In this document: positions 1-7,239 of the stretch, piece by piece
Numbering within the stretch: the stretch's first letter is position 1
Layout: each line of letters begins with the position of its first letter
Source of the DNA: Pseudomonadota bacterium
GTDB lineage: Bacteria; Pseudomonadota; Gammaproteobacteria; Steroidobacterales; Steroidobacteraceae
Reading direction: 5' to 3'
Length of the DNA stretch: 10,887 nucleotides
Assembly (NCBI GenBank): GCA_021838065.1
Contig: JAKCEJ010000066.1
Coordinates: 1-10,887, forward strand
Notes under the pieces: generated by a model
Database searches by the model: none
The model's input: the letters and a program-made list of their open reading frames with translations, nothing else
What the model was told of the DNA's origin: nothing
Position numbers and translations under genes: made by a program

Positions 1-1
1 G

Positions 2-298
2 CTGCGTACTGTCGGCGTAAAGGGATTCGCGGGTCTGACGCTGATCGAGAGCGCGTCGGACGGTGTCTTGGCCGTCGAGAGCATGCGCGCGCAGGATCTC
101 GCTGTCCCGCGCCCCGGCGTCCGCTGCATGGGAGCGCTGTCGCCGCAGATTCCGTTTGCGCCGCTTGTCGAGCCTCGAGCACACGCGCCGGCCCCAATTG
201 CTGAACCCCGGCGTCCAATGCCGCGCGCACGGGCGCCGATGCTGAATTTCCGCCTTCCTGACTACCCTGTGCTAGACTGTTGGATGCGCGGAATCTGA
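2..298 (+). CDS. Possible 3' end of an unrecognised gene, truncated by the window edge
   Basis: One frame is open from the left edge to a TGA at 296-298, giving about 98 residues. I do not recognise the protein. Its first half reads like ordinary globular sequence (for example GFAGLTLIESASDGVLAVES), while the second half is rich in Pro, Ala and Arg and may be non-coding read-through. A second frame is also open to about position 213 but is Arg- and Cys-rich and looks like a shadow. There is no internal start with a convincing ribosome binding site. The segment may equally be intergenic DNA ahead of the downstream operon. Confidence 0.25.
   Translation: MRTVGVKGFAGLTLIESASDGVLAVESMRAQDLAVPRPGVRCMGALSPQIPFAPLVEPRAHAPAPIAEPRRPMPRARAPMLNFRLPDYPVLDCWMRGI
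270..278 (+). promoter_or_regulatory. Candidate extended -10 promoter for the sensor/TIR/SLOG operon
   Basis: TG at 270-271, one spacer base, then TAGACT at 273-278 matches the extended -10 form (TGn followed by TAnnnT). It lies about 70 bases ahead of the ATG at 350 and no good -35 hexamer is visible, which extended -10 promoters can tolerate. It is the only plausible promoter I see between the left edge and the first operon gene. Assignment is by eye only. Confidence 0.3.
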
Positions 299-349
299 AC
301 AACACCAAGACGACCCCGGGGGAAGCCTCGGCGTTGGCCGAGACGCAAG

Positions 350-1234
350 ATGAATCTACTGGTCCGGCTGAACGCCGTTCTGATCGTCGCCTTTGCAGTC
401 GTGGGCGTCATCGCGGACCGCCTGTGCGCCTTGCAGATTCAGGCCAATGCGCGCCGCCAGGTACTCGGCACCGCGGCGCTGATGCTCGACAGCGCGCTCG
501 CCAGCCGCGAGTACACGGCCAAGCAGATCGATCCTCTGCTCGTGGGACACATGCGCAAGACCTTCCTCCCCCAGAGCATTCCTTTTTACGCCGCCACGCA
601 GACCTTCGCCGCGCTGCGCAAGCTGCACCCGGACTTCACCTACAAGGAGGCGACGCTCGATCCGTTCGACCCGAGCGATCTGGCGAGCGACTGGCAGGCG
701 GATATCATCGGGCAATTCCGCAATCACCCCGCGATCAAGGAGCTCGAGGGCGAGCGCACGACGCCCATGGGACGATCGCTCTTCCTCGCGCGCCCGGTCC
801 GCGCAGCGCCGGGCTGTCTCGACTGCCACGGATCTCCGAACGTCGCGCCCGCCAGTCTGATCAAACGCTATGGCCGGCACAATGGCTTTGGCTGGCAGCC
901 GAACGAAGTGATGGCCGCAGAGATCGTCTCGGTGCCCTTCGCCAATGCCGACAAGGACGCCGAGCACCTCTTCAACATGCTCACGGCCGGCATCGCGGGC
1001 GCCCTGCTGGCGCTGCTTGCGGCGGTCAACGTCACCGTCTATTGGCTCATCCTGCGGCCGCTGCGGCAGATGACGCACCAGATCGACGAGGTGAGCCTCG
1101 GACAGCCCTCCGGGGAGAGCTTCGCTCTGCGCGGCGGCGGCGAGCTCGCCGCCCTCGGCGCGGCCTTCGAGCGCATGCGCAAGAGTCTGGAGAAGGCGCT
1201 GAAGATGATCGGAGGCGGATCCCATGGCACATGA
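350..1234 (+). CDS. Membrane haem-sensor protein: DUF3365 (Tll0287-like) domain plus HAMP, no output domain
   Basis: The 294-residue protein has an N-terminal membrane helix (about 5-25), an extracytoplasmic region (about 30-200), a second helix (about 207-232) and a HAMP-like linker (about 233-285) starting LRPLRQM. The outer region contains CLDCH at 156-160, the CxxCH signature for covalent c-type haem. The arrangement around it (RPVRAAPGCLDCHGSP) is what I know from DUF3365/Tll0287-like sensor domains, so haem-mediated redox or gas sensing is likely. The protein stops right after HAMP, with no kinase, cyclase or chemotaxis domain. Its stop overlaps the start of the TIR gene by 11 bases, so it probably signals through a partner protein. 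The start has only a weak upstream purine stretch, but it gives a sensible membrane anchor. Domain architecture is fairly sure; ligand and partner are inferred. Confidence 0.85.
   Translation: MNLLVRLNAVLIVAFAVVGVIADRLCALQIQANARRQVLGTAALMLDSALASREYTAKQIDPLLVGHMRKTFLPQSIPFYAATQTFAALRKLHPDFTYKEATLDPFDPSDLASDWQADIIGQFRNHPAIKELEGERTTPMGRSLFLARPVRAAPGCLDCHGSPNVAPASLIKRYGRHNGFGWQPNEVMAAEIVSVPFANADKDAEHLFNMLTAGIAGALLALLAAVNVTVYWLILRPLRQMTHQIDEVSLGQPSGESFALRGGGELAALGAAFERMRKSLEKALKMIGGGSHGT
1211..1218 (+). promoter_or_regulatory. Strong Shine-Dalgarno for the TIR gene, inside the end of the sensor gene
   Basis: GGAGGCGG lies within the last codons of the sensor gene, eight bases (counted from GGAGG) before the ATG at 1224. 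It fixes the TIR start and suggests that the TIR protein is made at a high rate, coupled to translation of the sensor. Confidence 0.7.
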
Positions 1235-1895
1235 GATCTTCGTCAGCTACTCGCAGCCCGACCGCCAGTGCGCCCTCGAGCTCACCGATTACCTCGAGGC
1301 CCACGGCCTCGGAGTCTGGATCGCCCCGCGCGACGTCTCCCCTGCGGCCGAATGGGCCGCGGAGATCATCGATGCGATCGCGAGCGCGCGCGTGTTCGTA
1401 TTGGTGTTCTCCGCCAGCAGCAATGACTCGGCGCAGGTCAGACGCGAGGTCGAGCGCGCCGTCCATAAGGACCGGCGCATCCTGCCGTTTCGGATCGAGG
1501 ACGTCGTGCCCTCGAAGAGTCTCGAATACTTCCTCAGCTCGCAGCACTGGCTCGACGGCTTCCCGCCTCCCCGGGAGCCGCATTACGCGCGGCTGTGCCA
1601 TTCGCTGCTGCAATGGCTGAGCGACGCGGGCAACGAGCCGGCCGGACGCCCCGCGCCGCCAGCTGCGGCTCCGCTCAGCACCGTGGCGCGCTTCCAGGCG
1701 AGCGAGCTGCGCAATCTTGAGAGGCACCTCGCGCAGCTCATCGGTCCGGTCGCGCGTATTTTGGTCCGGCGCGCCGCCGTTGCGGCTGCGGATCTCGAGG
1801 ACCTCGAGCGCCAGCTCGCCGCCGAGCTCGACTCGAGCGAGGACCGTCGGCGGTTTCTGAAAGCGTGCCAGTGGACTCGACGGCAGACGCAGTGA
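1224..1895 (+). CDS. TIR-domain protein with C-terminal helical domain (putative NAD+-processing signalling enzyme)
   Basis: The protein has 223 residues. The TIR domain spans about 1-132: it opens with EIFVSYSQPDR (strand A and box 1), continues with the BB-loop motif GVWIAPRDVSP (30-40), and has SAQVRREVERAV (69-80), whose Glu75 is the likely catalytic glutamate of bacterial TIR NADases, followed by ILPFRIEDV. A Pro/Ala linker (about 134-152) leads to a charged helical domain (about 155-216) containing LIGPVARILVRRAA and DLEDLERQLAAEL. From memory this resembles small C-terminal segments of bacterial Ser/Thr kinases and nucleotide cyclases; I cannot verify that here. No membrane helix is present, so it should be cytoplasmic. 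It overlaps the sensor upstream by 11 bases and the SLOG gene downstream by 31. NAD+ hydrolysis or cyclisation is inferred from the family. Confidence 0.88.
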   Translation: MAHEIFVSYSQPDRQCALELTDYLEAHGLGVWIAPRDVSPAAEWAAEIIDAIASARVFVLVFSASSNDSAQVRREVERAVHKDRRILPFRIEDVVPSKSLEYFLSSQHWLDGFPPPREPHYARLCHSLLQWLSDAGNEPAGRPAPPAAAPLSTVARFQASELRNLERHLAQLIGPVARILVRRAAVAAADLEDLERQLAAELDSSEDRRRFLKACQWTRRQTQ

Positions 1896-3589
1896 CGCCG
1901 CCGAGCAGGCACGCGTCCGCCGCTCCTGCGGCGGACGGACGGCTGCCGATCGTAATCGGCGTAACGGGCCACCGCCATCTGCGCGACGCAGACCTTCCGG
2001 TCCTGCGCGCCCGCGTCCGGGAGCTCTTCGATCAGCTCAAGCGGCGTCATCCGTCGACGCCGCTGCGGGTCATCACGGCGCTCGCGGCGGGCGCCGACCG
2101 TCTGGTCGCCGAAGTCGCGCTCGAGGACGGTCACGAGCTGCTCGTGCCGCTGCCGCTCGAGCCGTGGGATTACGAGCGCGATTTCCCGGAGAGCGCCGCC
2201 GAGTTCCACGCGCTGCTCGCGCAGCTGCGGCCCGATCAAGTCTTCGTGTTGCCGCAGCAGGGCGAGGCCGGAACAGATGGCGCCGGCGCGCAGCTGCACC
2301 GCGAGCAGCGCTACCGCGAGGCGGGCCTGTTCGTCGCGGAGCAGTGTCATCTGCTGCTCGCGCTCTGGGACGGGCGCCCGAGCGAGTCCGACGCCGGCAC
2401 GGCCGCCGTGGTGCGCTTCAAGCTCGAGGGCAGTGTGGACCGGCTGGAAGCGGGCCTGCGCGCGCTCGACGCCGACGACAGCGGTCCAGTTTACCACGTG
2501 CATACACCGCGAGCCGGTGATGCGGCAAGCTCGGCAGGCCGGGCCCGGTGGCTGCATCCTCACCAGGACGAGCAGGCGACGTTCGATGCGCTGTGCGAGC
2601 GGATCGATCAATTCAACAGCGAGCCGCTGCGCCGCACGATCGCCCCGCACCTGCACGAGGCGGCTGCCGCCCTCCTGCCGGACATCGACGCACAGCCGGC
2701 GCCGGAACGCGCCCTGGCCATGTGTTTCGCGACCGCGGATCTGCTCGCGCGGCATTACCAGCGGCTCACGAAAGTGGTGTTGAGGCTCACGTTGGTCTTT
2801 GCCGCGCTCCTGGCACTGGTGTTCGAGCTGTACGCGGAAGTGCTGCCCTGGCGGGGACTGCCGGCGGGGTATCTGGCGATCTTCGCATCGCTCACGGGCA
2901 TATTGCTCTGGCAGCGCCGCCGCGACGTGCAAAGCCGCTACCTCGACTACCGCGCCCTCGCCGAGGGGCTGCGGGTGCAGTTCTACTGGCGGATCGCAGG
3001 CCTTCCCGACAACGCCTCGGGCTCGTATCTGCGCAAGCAACTCGATGAGCTGCGCTGGATCCGCGAGGCGCTGCGCGGCGCCGCCTCTCTCGCGCATCCC
3101 GGCCGGTCGCAACCCGAGCTCGCGCTTGAATACTGGATCGGCGGGCAGGCGGCCTACTACGCCGACCGCGCACACTCCCAGCGCCGACGCCTCCACGCCT
3201 TCGAGCGGCGCTCCCAGGTCCTCATGTTCGGCGGACTCGCCGCCGCCGCCGCCCTGGTGGCATTCTGGAGCGGCGAGCAGGCGCGAGACTCGCTCTGGCA
3301 CGCGTGGCTCGTCGTGCTCATGGGCTTCGCCCCGATCGGCGCGGCGCTGTGGGAGACCTACGCCGAGCGTCTGGGGCTTCGCACCCAGGTCAACCAGTAT
3401 GCGCGTTTCGCGGGCATCTTCCGGCGCGCCGCGAGCTTCGCGCAGCGTCTTGAGCGCATCCGCGAGCCGCGCGACAGAGCGCACGCGCTGCGAGCCCTGC
3501 TGCGCGAGCTCGGCCACGAGGCGCTCATGGAAAACGGCGACTGGGTGCTGCTGCTGCGCGAGCGGCCGCTGGTCCTGCCCAAAGGCTGA
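1865..3589 (+). CDS. SLOG-domain protein with four-helix membrane region (SLATT-like effector candidate)
   Basis: A GTG at 1865 inside the end of the TIR gene gives 574 residues; a second GTG at 1871 is equally possible, and neither has a clear Shine-Dalgarno, so translation is probably coupled. The first 26 residues look disordered. A Rossmann-like SLOG domain follows: PIVIGVTGHR (28-37) is the nucleotide-binding glycine-rich loop, then VITALAAGADRLVAEVA (69-85), with the fold ending near residue 180. Membrane helices are predicted at about 305-325 and 332-352, and again at about 452-470 and 478-500. They are separated by an amphipathic segment (RDVQSRYLDYRALAEGLRVQ) typical of SLATT-type (SMODS/SLOG-associated TM) proteins. 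In Thoeris, ThsA uses a SLOG domain to bind the TIR product; here the output would be membrane damage or channel formation. Domain calls are good, mechanism is inference. Confidence 0.85.
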   Translation: MPVDSTADAVTPPSRHASAAPAADGRLPIVIGVTGHRHLRDADLPVLRARVRELFDQLKRRHPSTPLRVITALAAGADRLVAEVALEDGHELLVPLPLEPWDYERDFPESAAEFHALLAQLRPDQVFVLPQQGEAGTDGAGAQLHREQRYREAGLFVAEQCHLLLALWDGRPSESDAGTAAVVRFKLEGSVDRLEAGLRALDADDSGPVYHVHTPRAGDAASSAGRARWLHPHQDEQATFDALCERIDQFNSEPLRRTIAPHLHEAAAALLPDIDAQPAPERALAMCFATADLLARHYQRLTKVVLRLTLVFAALLALVFELYAEVLPWRGLPAGYLAIFASLTGILLWQRRRDVQSRYLDYRALAEGLRVQFYWRIAGLPDNASGSYLRKQLDELRWIREALRGAASLAHPGRSQPELALEYWIGGQAAYYADRAHSQRRRLHAFERRSQVLMFGGLAAAAALVAFWSGEQARDSLWHAWLVVLMGFAPIGAALWETYAERLGLRTQVNQYARFAGIFRRAASFAQRLERIREPRDRAHALRALLRELGHEALMENGDWVLLLRERPLVLPKG

Positions 3590-3593
3590 TCGC

Positions 3594-3622
3594 GCGGGCT
3601 CGTTCGCGATACCTCAGCCCGC
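3594..3622. terminator. Possible bidirectional terminator hairpin between convergent genes
   Basis: GCGGGCT (3594-3600) and AGCCCGC (3616-3622) form a 7-bp stem with a 15-base loop just after the SLOG stop and 32 bases beyond the MutS-like stop. A second short hairpin, CGGGGC-AG-GCCCCG, lies at 3635-3648. Neither has a T-tract, so Rho-independent function is doubtful. Position between convergent genes is the main support. Confidence 0.35.
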
Positions 3623-3653
3623 ACGCGACGCCGCCGGGGCAGGCCCCGCGCGC

Positions 3654-5288
3654 TCACACGAGATCGGCTTTCGCAGGTCCGCCGCTCGCGCCCGCCAATT
3701 CGACCGCCTCCGCGATCACCGCGTGCGGGTAGCCCACTTCGGCGAGCAGCTTCAGGGCATTTCGCTCGTAGCACGGTCCCCGCTGCAACCGGTAATCGAA
3801 ATAGCCCTCGACCTGCGGATTCTCGGTGAAGTGGAACATGTCGAAGCGATCCCGCAGCATCTCCTGCAGCTCAACGTCGTGCGTCGTTGCGAGCACCAGC
3901 GAGTGGCGGCTCAGGGCGGCGAGCACCGCCTTTGCGGCTGCCACGCGCTCCGTGGTGTTCGTTCCGCTGAACGGCTCATCGATGACGACCACCAGATGGC
4001 CGTCGCCTCCATCGCGGCGCAGGAACGTCAGGATGGTCTCGATTTCGGCGAAGTAGCGGCTCTTGCCCGACTCCACCGACTGCTCGGTGCGGATGCAGGC
4101 CATGACCGATGCCCAGGGGATCCTCGCATCCCGGGCCAGGCAGAATCCGAGGGTGCGGCCGAATATCAGGTTGATCGCGACCATCTTGATGAAGGTCGTC
4201 TTGCCCGCCATGTTCGAGCCGCTGATCAGGGCGGAGCGCTCCTCGAGCCTGAGCGAATTGGGCACCGGCTGTTGGATCAGCGGATGGTAACCCGCCTCGA
4301 TCTCGATCGTGCTATCCGGACCGCTCGCCGCCGGGCAATGCGCCGCGCGCTCGAGGAACGAGGCGACCGCAATGGCCGCATCGAGCGAGCCGACCTGCTC
4401 GTACATCGAGCGCAGTTCCTCACGCACGCCAGGCAGTCGATTTACGGTGTGGATGCTGACCAGCACTTCCGCGGGAAACACAAGATTCAGCCAGATACCC
4501 AAACCCATCGGCAGGTTGCCGAATCGATGGAACCAGCGAAACACGCGCTTCACTTGCCTGCGGGACGCACGTGCGCGCGCCAGTGCGGCAATCTGCGCAA
4601 CCGGCTGATCGGTGCGGATCCGCCCGAGCCCCTCGGCGACCGAGATCAGTTCGAATACGCCGCGCAGAGTCTCGATGAGCCGATAGCGCCGCGAGGCCGT
4701 CCGCGCGCTGATGGCCACATTGACCCCAAGGACGAGCAGCGCCATCCCCAGCGGAATGAGCGACGCCGACATGGCACCGACCAAGCCAAGGGAGACGACA
4801 CTCCAGCCGATGATCAGAGCCGGATGCTTCGGACCCTCGATCCGAGGCTCGTAAAGCGTCTCGACCACCCGTGCGGCGGAGTCCGCGTTCAGGGACGTCA
4901 GGGTGAGCTGAATGCGCTCGCGCAGATCGCGATCGCGGCGCAGCGCCTGAAACGTCTCGTAGAGCGCCTGGGTCTGCGCCGGCTCGCGGGCGTAGGTGCG
5001 CATCTGGCGGAACAGGCACTGGCTTCCGATCCGCGTGATCGTCGTGTCCAGCTGCGCGAAGATGCGCGGAAACTCGAGATCGTTCCAAGTCTGCTCATCG
5101 ACGTGCAGCAGATCATCGCCGGATCGGGTCAGGTCGAAATAGCGATCGGCGAGCCACGCATCCTTCTCGCCCGGCTTCGCCCAGCCCGCGCGGATTTCAC
5201 GCAGCAGACGTCGGCGCGGGAACAGCGATTCCAGCCAAACCGTCATGCCGGCCCGTACGGCCGCAAACTCGCCGTCGCCTAACTGCAC
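3654..5288 (-). CDS. Membrane-anchored MutS-family ATPase lacking the mismatch-recognition domain
   Basis: The protein has 544 residues from the GTG at 5288, or 530 from the ATG at 5246; neither start has a good ribosome binding site. The C-terminal half is a MutS-type ABC ATPase: Walker A GSNMAGKTT at 357-365 (Lys363), a signature region around residues 405-415, Walker B VVVIDEPFSGT with Asp437 and Glu438, and the H-loop ATTHD. The N-terminal half has a helical lever/clamp-like core interrupted by membrane helices at about 157-194 (two) and 258-280. Residues matching the mismatch-binding domain I of MutS are absent, and true MutS is about 850 residues. It therefore belongs to the MutS-related membrane proteins of unknown role rather than to mismatch repair. 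It follows the HD gene on the same strand after a 218-base gap, so it probably has its own promoter. The ATPase call is sure; the substrate is unknown. Confidence 0.88.
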   Translation of the reverse strand: MQLGDGEFAAVRAGMTVWLESLFPRRRLLREIRAGWAKPGEKDAWLADRYFDLTRSGDDLLHVDEQTWNDLEFPRIFAQLDTTITRIGSQCLFRQMRTYAREPAQTQALYETFQALRRDRDLRERIQLTLTSLNADSAARVVETLYEPRIEGPKHPALIIGWSVVSLGLVGAMSASLIPLGMALLVLGVNVAISARTASRRYRLIETLRGVFELISVAEGLGRIRTDQPVAQIAALARARASRRQVKRVFRWFHRFGNLPMGLGIWLNLVFPAEVLVSIHTVNRLPGVREELRSMYEQVGSLDAAIAVASFLERAAHCPAASGPDSTIEIEAGYHPLIQQPVPNSLRLEERSALISGSNMAGKTTFIKMVAINLIFGRTLGFCLARDARIPWASVMACIRTEQSVESGKSRYFAEIETILTFLRRDGGDGHLVVVIDEPFSGTNTTERVAAAKAVLAALSRHSLVLATTHDVELQEMLRDRFDMFHFTENPQVEGYFDYRLQRGPCYERNALKLLAEVGYPHAVIAEAVELAGASGGPAKADLV

Positions 5289-5506
5289 GGCGCCAAACTA
5301 CCCGTGCGACACCGCCGCGTCAACGGCTGAGGCATGCGCGGACCTGCCGGCTTGGACCGGGGAACCGGCTCTCAGGGTCCACTCGAGAACGAACGCCGCG
5401 CATCTCGATACTCCTCCGGCGCCACACGCGGCCGGCTGACTGGGACGTGCCGCTTCCAACTCAGCGCCGCGTGTCGCGGCGATGGACGGCCGATTCCGCG
5501 CCAGCG

Positions 5507-6229
5507 CTACATCGCGCGGCCGTCGTAGGTTTCGCGCTGCAGAGTATCGAGGAAGGCTCTGAGCTCCGCGAGGCGCTTCCTGCCGATGCGGCGCGCGGCG
5601 GGGGTAATGAGCCGCGGTGGAATGACGGTGAGAAACTTGCGCAGCGTCTTCACCGCCGGGGCGAAGCTCGGCGCCTTGGCGCCGGTCAGCGAGATCATCC
5701 GCGCCGCGCCGATGTCCCCGAGGAAGTCGAGCGAGTCCGCATCGTGCAGCACGATCGCCGTCGGGTCATGGCCGGGATTGCTGTAGTACATGTGCCCGCG
5801 CTCGGCCTGCTGCACGATCGCGATCTTGCGCATCGGAAATCCGACCCGCTTCAGGATCGCCGGACTCTGCAGCGCGGCGCATGCGCCATGCTCCATCTTG
5901 CGGTCTGCGCATGGGTGAAACGCCGCCATGTCGTGCAGGAATGCCGCCGCGAAGAGCGCATCCTTGTCCACCTTCAGATGATCATCCCGGGCGAGCCGCA
6001 GCGCGAGCCGATAATCCCGCTCCGAATGCTGCCAGCCCCACGCCGGATGCAGAAAATGCGTGTGGGCGAGCTCGTAGATCTTCACCTTCCAGGGCGCATT
6101 CAGCCGGATGCCGGTCGCGGTGACCGTCGGCGCGCTCGCCGCGAGCGCCGAGCGCATCAGGATGGCCGCAATCAGCAGCCCGGCCGCCAGCACGGATGCC
6201 GGGACTCGGGAATCGGAAGGTTTTTTCAC
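5507..6229 (-). CDS. Exported HD-domain protein (putative metal-dependent phosphohydrolase)
   Basis: The GTG at 6229 is preceded by GGAGGG (6240-6235) five bases away, which fixes the start. The 240-residue product begins MKKP and has a hydrophobic segment at about 12-30 ending ALAASA, a signal peptide or N-terminal anchor. The HD-type metal site appears as His68 (WGWQHSERD), His99-Asp100 (AAFLHDMAAF), His114 and Asp163/Asp165 in LHDADSLDFLG, a full set for an HD phosphohydrolase. HD enzymes usually act on cytoplasmic nucleotides, so secretion is unusual; the substrate is unknown. It lies 62 bases downstream of the DoxX-like gene on the same strand and may be co-transcribed with it. The fold is fairly sure, the activity inferred. 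Confidence 0.8.
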   Translation of the reverse strand: MKKPSDSRVPASVLAAGLLIAAILMRSALAASAPTVTATGIRLNAPWKVKIYELAHTHFLHPAWGWQHSERDYRLALRLARDDHLKVDKDALFAAAFLHDMAAFHPCADRKMEHGACAALQSPAILKRVGFPMRKIAIVQQAERGHMYYSNPGHDPTAIVLHDADSLDFLGDIGAARMISLTGAKAPSFAPAVKTLRKFLTVIPPRLITPAARRIGRKRLAELRAFLDTLQRETYDGRAM

Positions 6230-6291
6230 GACCGCCCTCCTTCAACACCCGCGCGCAAAGCTCAGCCGCGCCCCTTGACGGCGGCCAGCCG

Positions 6292-7227
6292 CTATTGTGA
6301 CGCTACCGCCCGCTCCCCCACCCAGAGGAACACGAGCGGAATCAGGTAGATCAGCACGTTGCCGAGCACATTGCCCCGAACCCCGGTTCCGGCCGCCGTG
6401 TAGGGTCCGCCGAACGCCTCGGCGGTCGCCCAGACCGCGAGGGAATAGAGGAACGCGAACGGGAGGATCAGGTTCAGCCAGCGCCTGGCGAGCAGGCCCA
6501 CGGCGATCACGATCTCGGCCAGGCCCACCACAACCGCGACCAGGACTGGGCCGACCGCGACCACGATCTGCGCGACGAATCCCAGCCATGCGGCGATCCA
6601 GTGCGGCTGGCCGGGTATGACCGAGGTGATCTGACTGCGGAAATGCAGCAGGAAGGCCGGCAGCCACTTCAGCGCCGCATCGAACAGCCACAACAGGCCG
6701 AACCAGATCCGCGCCGCATTCCACAGCCGCTGCACCGGTGCGGCCGCCACCTCGCCTTGAGGCTGCAGCGCCGGAGCGGCCGCGAGGACGAAGAGGAAGG
6801 CGATGGCATAGGCCATGAACACCCCGGGGTCGGTCTGGCCGCCGCTGTACGGGAAGCCAAAGCCGTTCAACACGACCCAGCAGATGAGACTGTAGACGAT
6901 GCCGAACCGGGCGGCGAAGGCCACCTTCGTGCGCGTCAGGAGCGCAAGACCGAGCAGCACGGCGATCACGACCATGAGGCCGGCCACGATCTCGGGACCC
7001 ACGGCCTGGATGCCGCGGTCGATCCCGCCGAGCAGCGGCTGAATCCAAGCGGGCACCTGGGTGGCCGGCTTGCCGAGCGCGTGCAGAAAATGCGCGCGGG
7101 CGGAAGGCCCAATGAGCCACCCTTTGGCCTGGAATGCCGCATTCACCAGCCACACCACGCCGAACAGGCCGGTCAGATTGCGCAGCGCCCGGGCTTGCGC
7201 GACAGGGTAACGAGCCGCCGATGTCAT
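6292..7227 (-). CDS. DoxX-like polytopic membrane protein built from two tandem homologous halves
   Basis: The start at 7227 is chosen because GAGGAG lies six bases upstream (7239-7234); a longer open frame to 7296 has no such signal and adds unlike residues. The 311-residue protein is almost entirely membrane helices, roughly four per half. Halves of about 18-150 and 172-302 align visibly: FGVVWLVNAA with FGLLWLFDAA, VGPEIVAGLMVV with VGPVLVAVVVGL, FGIVYSL with FAFLYSL, and GFPYSGGQTDPG with GGPYTAAGTGVRG. This pattern resembles DoxX/DoxD-type proteins, where a four-helix unit is usual; here two are fused. Function in the family is poorly defined (some members are subunits of thiosulfate:quinone oxidoreductase). 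Nothing nearby shows the substrate. It heads the minus-strand run toward the HD gene. Confidence 0.75.
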   Translation of the reverse strand: MTSAARYPVAQARALRNLTGLFGVVWLVNAAFQAKGWLIGPSARAHFLHALGKPATQVPAWIQPLLGGIDRGIQAVGPEIVAGLMVVIAVLLGLALLTRTKVAFAARFGIVYSLICWVVLNGFGFPYSGGQTDPGVFMAYAIAFLFVLAAAPALQPQGEVAAAPVQRLWNAARIWFGLLWLFDAALKWLPAFLLHFRSQITSVIPGQPHWIAAWLGFVAQIVVAVGPVLVAVVVGLAEIVIAVGLLARRWLNLILPFAFLYSLAVWATAEAFGGPYTAAGTGVRGNVLGNVLIYLIPLVFLWVGERAVASQ

Positions 7228-7233
7228 AGGTTT

Positions 7234-7239
7234 CTCCTC
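7234..7239 (-). promoter_or_regulatory. Shine-Dalgarno that sets the start of the DoxX-like gene
   Basis: GAGGAG read on the minus strand sits six bases before the ATG at 7227. It decides for this start over the upstream in-frame ATGs at 7296 and 7293. Confidence 0.7.

Noticed and set aside
280..1620. A 446-residue plus-strand open frame over the sensor and TIR genes
   Set aside because: It is the +1 shadow of both genes; the true frames carry the membrane helices, CxxCH and TIR motifs.
1583..3517. A 644-residue minus-strand open frame
   Set aside because: Antisense to the TIR and SLOG genes, with Arg/Gln/Glu-rich shadow composition and no recognisable domain.
2799..5282. An 827-residue plus-strand open frame across the SLOG and MutS-like genes
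   Set aside because: It overlaps two well-supported genes in other frames, its composition (Ser, Arg, Pro, Cys-rich) is that of an out-of-frame reading, and it crosses the convergent gene junction. Long shadow frames are expected at this GC content.
5289..5506. Gap between the HD gene and the MutS-like gene as a possible small RNA or gene
   Set aside because: I see no hairpin with T-tract, no clear promoter and only random short frames; it may hold the promoter of the MutS-like gene, but nothing can be pointed to.
5447..6349. A 300-residue plus-strand open frame antisense to the HD gene
   Set aside because: Arg/His-rich shadow; the minus strand has a ribosome binding site, signal peptide and HD motifs.
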